Below the pieces are notes generated by a model. It saw nothing but the letters and a program-made list of their open reading frames with translations. It was not told the DNA's origin and did no database searches. Source: Ancylobacter lacus (GTDB lineage Bacteria; Pseudomonadota; Alphaproteobacteria; Rhizobiales; Xanthobacteraceae). Taken from it: 64,000 bases of DNA. Where the stretch lies: assembly GCF_018390635.1 (NCBI RefSeq), contig NZ_JAHBGE010000008.1, positions 110,602-174,601 on the forward strand, in the 5' to 3' direction. The position numbers and the translations under genes were made by a program. This document shows positions 60,711-64,000 of this stretch, piece by piece (the stretch's first letter is position 1; every line of letters starts with the position of its first letter).

Positions 60711-61312
60711 ACGACGATCCCTATCTCCATCCCGGCACGACAGTGCTGCGGAACAGGCTCGGCATTCGCGATGCCGTCCGGCTCGACCGCGTCGAGCGCC
60801 GGCTGGTGGTGTTGCGCGCCTGCAGCGGCGTGCCGCGCGGCGATTTCGATCTCGACCATCTGCGGGCGATCCACCGGCATCTGTTCCAGGACGTCTACGA
60901 CTGGGCGGGCGAGGTCCGCACCGTCGACCTCTCCAAAGGCCTCAGCCAGTTCCAGTCCCGGCACTACATCGCGACCGGAATGGCGAACATACATCGCCGC
61001 ATCAAGGCCCAGCACGACCTGCGCTGGCTGAATGCCGAAACCTTCGCCGAGCATGCCGGCGCGATCATGGGCGACGTCAACTATGTCCATCCGTTCCGCG
61101 AGGGCAATGGGCGCACCCAACTGCTCTTTCTGGAACGGCTGGCGGAACGGGCCGGGCACCGGATCGACCTGCGCCGCCTCGATCGCCAGGAATGGATGGA
61201 GGCCTCGCGCCGGGCGCAGGATGCGGATTACACGCTGATGGCGCGCTGCATCGCCTCCGTCATGTACCGCACGCGGGAACATGCGCGCGACCAGCAGGAG
61301 CCGGAACGGTGA
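60707..61312 (+). CDS. Fic family AMP-transferase toxin
   Basis: A 201-residue Fic-domain protein with the full active-site motif HPFREGNGR at residues 128-136. The preceding loop VNYVHPF and the flap region (FDLDHLRAIHRHLFQDVYDWAG) are also typical. With the small gene upstream it forms a VbhA/VbhT-like toxin-antitoxin pair. In Bartonella, related Fic proteins are relaxosome-associated, which fits the location. Its start overlaps the antitoxin stop. Confidence 0.9.
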   Translation: MNDDPYLHPGTTVLRNRLGIRDAVRLDRVERRLVVLRACSGVPRGDFDLDHLRAIHRHLFQDVYDWAGEVRTVDLSKGLSQFQSRHYIATGMANIHRRIKAQHDLRWLNAETFAEHAGAIMGDVNYVHPFREGNGRTQLLFLERLAERAGHRIDLRRLDRQEWMEASRRAQDADYTLMARCIASVMYRTREHARDQQEPER

Positions 61313-61357
61313 CCGCCGAGCGATACTGACCAACATGGACGCGAGAGGAGGCATTCC

Positions 61358-61576
61358 TTGGAGATACCCGACGTACCCGCCAATGAAGACCCTGAGTTCA
61401 AGGCGGCGCTATCGGCGCTGGTCAACTCGGCCATGGTCATGCGCCGCCTGTTCCTGATGGCTGCGGTTGGGAGCGATCCAGAGCGACTGGCCCGCAAGCA
61501 TGCCGACTTGATCATGAATGCCGACGGCGTCATCGACGCATGGCGCGATCATTTGGGGATCGAGGAAATCGACTGA
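61358..61576 (+). CDS. Small hypothetical protein with TTG start
   Basis: A 72-residue acidic helical protein (DPEFKAALSALVNSAMVMRRLFLMAAVG, then ARKHADLIMNADGVIDAW). The TTG at 61358 has GAGGAGG seven bases upstream, the strongest support for it being a gene. No family is recognised. A stretch of about 110 bases to the next gene shows nothing. Confidence 0.5.
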   Translation: MEIPDVPANEDPEFKAALSALVNSAMVMRRLFLMAAVGSDPERLARKHADLIMNADGVIDAWRDHLGIEEID

Positions 61577-61692
61577 GCGAGCGGGCTTCTCGTCGGAGCA
61601 GTGGATGTCGACGCAGTGCTGTGATCGCTGAAGCGGTGGCTACTCAGTCCCAGAAGCTTCAGGGATGATGTTCTCGCCGGGCCCGCGCCTGC

Positions 61693-61992
61693 TCACGCCG
61701 CAAGATGCAGGGCGATATCCATGCTCTGGTGGAGGATGCGCACCACGTCGATCGTGCCGTCCGGCTCGGTGCGGTAGAAGAGAAGATGGGCGCCGATCGA
61801 AAGCCGCCGATAGCCCGGCCGGATCTCGTCGCAGGGCCGGCCGCGCCTGCGACCCTCGGCCAGCGCCGTGCAGAGGTCGCGGATTTCCAGGATGTAGCGG
61901 GCGGCCTGTTCCTCGCCCCATAGGTTCACGCTGTAGCTCCAGATGGCCTCCAGATCGTCCCGCACCCGTGGCGAAAGGACGAGCCGGCTCAT
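61693..61992 (-). CDS. ParE-type toxin
   Basis: A 99-residue RelE/ParE protein ([21 protein letters not shown] and [20 protein letters not shown], then [13 protein letters not shown]). The terminal HQSMD is the ParE signature. Its start overlaps the antitoxin stop by four bases (ATGA-type). Confidence 0.92.
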   Translation of the reverse strand: MSRLVLSPRVRDDLEAIWSYSVNLWGEEQAARYILEIRDLCTALAEGRRRGRPCDEIRPGYRRLSIGAHLLFYRTEPDGTIDVVRILHQSMDIALHLAA

Positions 61993-62234
61993 CCGGCAGG
62001 ATCGGGCCGCTTGGCCGCGACGAAGGCGTCGAAGTCGAAGGGCGTTGAGGCGCCGCTCGCCTCGCCCTCGATCAGGGCGGCGCGCAGCGCCGCCAGCCGG
62101 ATCTCATGCTCCTCCAGCAGCCGCAACCCGGCCCGCACCACCTCGCTGGCATTGCCGTAGCGGCCCTTGCGGACCTGCAGGCTGACGAATCCCTCAAAAT
62201 GAGTGCCGAGCGTGACGGACGTATTCTTGGGCAT
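61989..62234 (-). CDS. ParD-type antitoxin
   Basis: An 81-residue ParD: ribbon-helix-helix start ([41 protein letters not shown]) and a flexible acidic tail that would cover the toxin. It is the first gene of the pair and would also repress its own promoter, where a perfect inverted repeat lies. Confidence 0.92.
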   Translation of the reverse strand: MPKNTSVTLGTHFEGFVSLQVRKGRYGNASEVVRAGLRLLEEHEIRLAALRAALIEGEASGASTPFDFDAFVAAKRPDPAG

Positions 62235-62248
62235 GATGCCACCTCCTG

Positions 62249-62277
62249 AATACCATCATATGCGATCTAATGGTATT
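62249..62277. promoter_or_regulatory. Inverted repeat operator of parDE
   Basis: AATACCAT (62249-62256) and ATGGTATT (62270-62277) are perfect inverted 8-bp arms with a 13-base spacer, 15 bases upstream of parD in an AT-rich stretch. This is the expected site for ParD autorepression. Confidence 0.65.
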
Positions 62278-62304
62278 TAGCAAGATCATCATACCGGCAT
62301 AGGA

Positions 62305-62326
62305 GGCCGCGGCGGACGCCGCGGCC
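62305..62326. terminator. GC-rich hairpin between parD and ardC
   Basis: GGCCGCGGCG and CGCCGCGGCC form a perfect 10-bp stem, followed by TTTAT on the plus strand. It lies just after the ardC stop and before the parDE promoter region, and could act as a terminator or insulator. Confidence 0.5.
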
Positions 62327-62337
62327 TTTATCCATCG

Positions 62338-63240
62338 TCACTCCGCCGCCAGCTGCTGTTCGGCGACGCTGCTGAAGCCATGGAGGAAGTCGGCGGCGCG
62401 CTGGGCGTGCGAGGCGGCCTCGAAGATCGCTCGCTTGTCGTTCTTCAGCACCTCCAGCCAGCCGGCGATATAGGCGGCATGTTCCTCACGCAGCTGCGGG
62501 GCGAGGTCGAGATCGGCGCAAAGGAAGGCCGCGCCCAGTTCCGCAACCAGCTCCTCGCGGGCATAGCCTTCGTGACCCCGGCGCTTGCGGCCGAGATCGC
62601 GGTCGAGCCGATGCTTCGGCTTGGTCCAGTGCACGCTTTCATGGGCCAGCGTGGCGTAATAGGCCTCGGCCTCGCGGAAGGCCTCATAGGGCGGCATCTG
62701 GATGTGATCGGTTCCCCCCGAATAATAGGCTCGGTCGCCGCCATGGCGGATATCGGCCCTGGTCGCGGCGAAGAAGGCCTCGGCATGGGCAATGCGGGGC
62801 AGCGGCTCGCCCATCGGTGCCGCCGGCTGATAGTAGCCCTCCGGCAGTCCCTCGACCTGCGCAACGTTGAACACGGTGTAGCCCTTCAGGAAGGGAATGT
62901 TGCGCTCCAGCTCCTCGCCGGTGGCCTCGATGGTTTCCGTCCGCTGGATCGATCCGGCATAGACGACGAGGCTGCCGTGCTCGCCCTTGCGGACATGGCC
63001 GCCGAGCTCTTGCGCCTGCTTGAAGGTCAGCCACATCGGCGCGGAAAAGCCCTTCTCCACCGCCTCGGCCCACAGCATCAGGATGTTGATGCCGCGATAG
63101 GGAACGCCGTTCGCCCGCAGCGGCCGCACGATCCGCCCGGCGGCATGCTCGGCGCTCCACGGCTTGTGCCAGGGCCTGACGCCGGCCTCCAGTTGAGCGA
63201 CGATGGTATCGGTGATGCGCTGATAGATGTCCTTGGTCAT
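62338..63240 (-). CDS. ArdC-like antirestriction protein (ssDNA-binding plus zincin domains)
   Basis: A 300-residue protein. The N-terminal half (about 1-130; DIYQRITDTIVAQLEAGVRPWHKPW, YRGINILMLWAEA, FKQAQELGGHVRKGEHGS) is the ssDNA-binding ArdC-N domain. The C-terminal half is a zinc-peptidase-like domain with HESVH at residues 200-204 and a downstream Glu in REELVAELGAAFL. ArdC proteins protect incoming single-stranded plasmid DNA from restriction. The ATG at 63240 gives the family N-terminus. It is preceded by a long structured leader. Confidence 0.92.
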   Translation of the reverse strand: MTKDIYQRITDTIVAQLEAGVRPWHKPWSAEHAAGRIVRPLRANGVPYRGINILMLWAEAVEKGFSAPMWLTFKQAQELGGHVRKGEHGSLVVYAGSIQRTETIEATGEELERNIPFLKGYTVFNVAQVEGLPEGYYQPAAPMGEPLPRIAHAEAFFAATRADIRHGGDRAYYSGGTDHIQMPPYEAFREAEAYYATLAHESVHWTKPKHRLDRDLGRKRRGHEGYAREELVAELGAAFLCADLDLAPQLREEHAAYIAGWLEVLKNDKRAIFEAASHAQRAADFLHGFSSVAEQQLAAE

Positions 63241-63660
63241 GATGGCCTCGCTGGTTTGGGGGAGCATCGCGAGCCCTTCCTGGGAAAGGTCGCGCCTGAA
63301 CCCCTGGCCAGCGCCGAGCGTCCAACCTGAAAGCCCGCGTCAGCGGGTTGGACGGTCGACCGAAAGGATGCGGCCCCAAAGGCCCACCGCCTCATCGAGG
63401 CGGCGCGCAGCGGCCCCGACCACACGGGAGGCGAGACCAGCGCAGCGGCTCGCCGAATGGAGCGGGCCGGAGGGGCTGGGCCTATTGGAAACGGCCGCGG
63501 CCGTCGGTGTAAGCTGGAAGGAAGGGGTCATGCGCGCCACGCGCGCGACGACGGAGAATCTGCGACCGCTCCGGTGGGGGTCGTCGCCCGGAGGGGCTAA
63601 CCCGCCGTAGACGGATGGCTGGGACCAGCCGCAGGGCCAAGCGCGGAGGAAACGCGGGCC
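63241..63660 (-). promoter_or_regulatory. Long structured non-coding leader upstream of ardC
   Basis: No gene is seen in this 420-base stretch, but it is rich in dyads. They include the perfect 14-base palindrome ACGGCCGCGGCCGT (63491-63504), GCGCG-CCA-CGCGC near 63533, a large hairpin CGACGAC...GTCGTCG (63546-63586) with nested GGAG/CTCC, and GGCTG-GGAC-CAGCC near 63618. Such DNA before an antirestriction gene could act as a single-stranded promoter used on entry, or as a structured leader RNA. Both are inference. Confidence 0.5.
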
Positions 63661-63664
63661 ATGT

Positions 63665-64000
63665 GTAAGCGTCGTCCCGGCGGCACCTTCATAGGTTGGG
63701 CGTGAAAGCGCAGTCTGACGATCCTGATTGGAGGATCGTTTTGTGTCTGGGCTTGACCATAGACTTGAGCCGGAGGTTGAGGTCCGGCGCTTCGAAGTGA
63801 TCAACGGCGCGCTGGGGCGGCGACGCTGGACGGCGGACGAGCGGACGCGGATCCTGGAAGAGACACTGGTTCCCGGCGCCGTAGTGTCGGCGGTTGCTCG
63901 CCGCCACGGCCTGACGCCGCAGCAGCTTTTCACCTGGCGCCGGGAGGCGCGCAAGGCGAGCGAGATGATCCCGGCCTTTGTGCCGGCGGTCGTCGCGCCG
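63665..64000 (+). mobile_element. Left end of an IS66-family insertion sequence
   Basis: The sequence GTAAGCGTCGTCCCGGCGGC at 63665 resembles the GTAAGCG-type terminal repeat of IS66 elements. About 80 bases inside, the TnpA-type gene begins. The element runs out of the window, so its right end and target duplication cannot be seen. Confidence 0.7.
63743..64000 (+). CDS. tnpA: IS66-type transposase accessory protein TnpA (partial)
   Basis: The first 86 codons are present, cut by the window edge. The protein has the IS66 TnpA helix-turn-helix: RRWTADERTRILEETL, then VSAVARRHGLTPQQLFTWRREAR. TnpA is needed together with TnpB and TnpC for transposition. The GTG at 63743 follows GGAGG about nine bases upstream. 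Confidence 0.9.
   Translation, partial: MSGLDHRLEPEVEVRRFEVINGALGRRRWTADERTRILEETLVPGAVVSAVARRHGLTPQQLFTWRREARKASEMIPAFVPAVVAP

Larger units (their letters stand above)
45441..64000. mobile_element. Integrated mobilizable/conjugative element (right end outside window)
   Basis: From about 45.4 kb the chromosomal gene types stop. They are replaced by MobC-like and relaxase genes, a coupling-protein gene, toxin-antitoxin pairs, a serine recombinase, an ArdC-type antirestriction gene and an IS66 end. An AT-rich cargo block (about 47.1-51.3 kb) is embedded in a GC-rich backbone. The left border is placed at the first small gene after alsS; no attachment repeat or tRNA was found there, so it is approximate. 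No integrase or VirB-type channel is within the window. Confidence 0.65.

Noticed and set aside
45441..64000. CRISPR array in the mobile element
   Set aside because: No regularly spaced repeats of 25-40 bases exist anywhere in the region; the repeats seen are isolated palindromes.

Overview
The window reads as high-GC alphaproteobacterial DNA of the order Hyphomicrobiales (Rhizobiales), most likely the Xanthobacteraceae/Ancylobacter-Starkeya neighbourhood. This rests on the gene order (rlmH, EnvC-type factor, CtpA, rppH; glnK-amtB, aminotransferase, ftsK, lolA, xthA; ftsE-ftsX; hisC-tyrA; metX-metW) and on alphaproteobacterial control motifs: a GTTC-N7-GTTC LexA box, TTAA-N7-TTAA CtrA boxes and a -24/-12 promoter. 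No species is claimed.

Positions 1-45215 are chromosomal housekeeping DNA. First come rRNA methylation and cell-wall splitting (rlmH, EnvC-like, ctpA), a membrane-anchor remnant of a polysaccharide deacetylase, rppH, and a TetR-controlled RND efflux operon with two identical operators. Next are a Lon-substrate-domain protein, a thioredoxin-TPR protein, a YbaK-type deacylase, a glutamine amidotransferase, a GntR/FCD regulator, a Trm112-like protein, a UbiH-type hydroxylase and tesB. The nitrogen pair glnK-amtB sits behind a sigma-54-like promoter. It is followed by a class I aminotransferase, ftsK, lolA, xthA, a small lipoprotein, lysA and a long DUF4175 envelope protein. Then come hpt, ftsEX, a YdcF-like protein, a small gene with a LexA box in its promoter, ChaC and a DUF2125 protein. 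The aromatic/histidine block (tyrA, hisC, chorismate mutase) diverges from metX-metW. The stretch ends with a Na/Pi cotransporter and an acetoin operon (acetolactate decarboxylase plus synthase) in which the decarboxylase carries an N-terminal ribbon-helix-helix-like segment.

From about 45.4 kb to the window end the content is that of an integrated mobilizable or conjugative element. A MobC-like accessory protein and a relaxase lead in. The DNA then becomes visibly AT-richer over a two-gene minus-strand cargo operon: a repeat protein and a 1032-residue P-loop NTPase with about eight ankyrin repeats, transcribed from a promoter that overlaps a perfect palindrome. This pair is the best candidate for an undescribed (possibly anti-phage) system. 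After it the GC-rich backbone resumes with a plus-strand block of small unknown genes built around a TraG/VirD4-type coupling protein. The block is followed by a ParDE-like module with an extra small gene, a coiled-coil protein, an exported small protein, a serine recombinase, a VbhA/Fic-type pair, a second ParDE pair, an ArdC-type antirestriction protein with a long structured leader, and the left end of an IS66-family insertion sequence cut by the window edge. No VirB-type secretion channel and no tyrosine integrase lie inside the window.

The roles of the genes are inferred from motifs read by eye. No database search, structure prediction or alignment was run.
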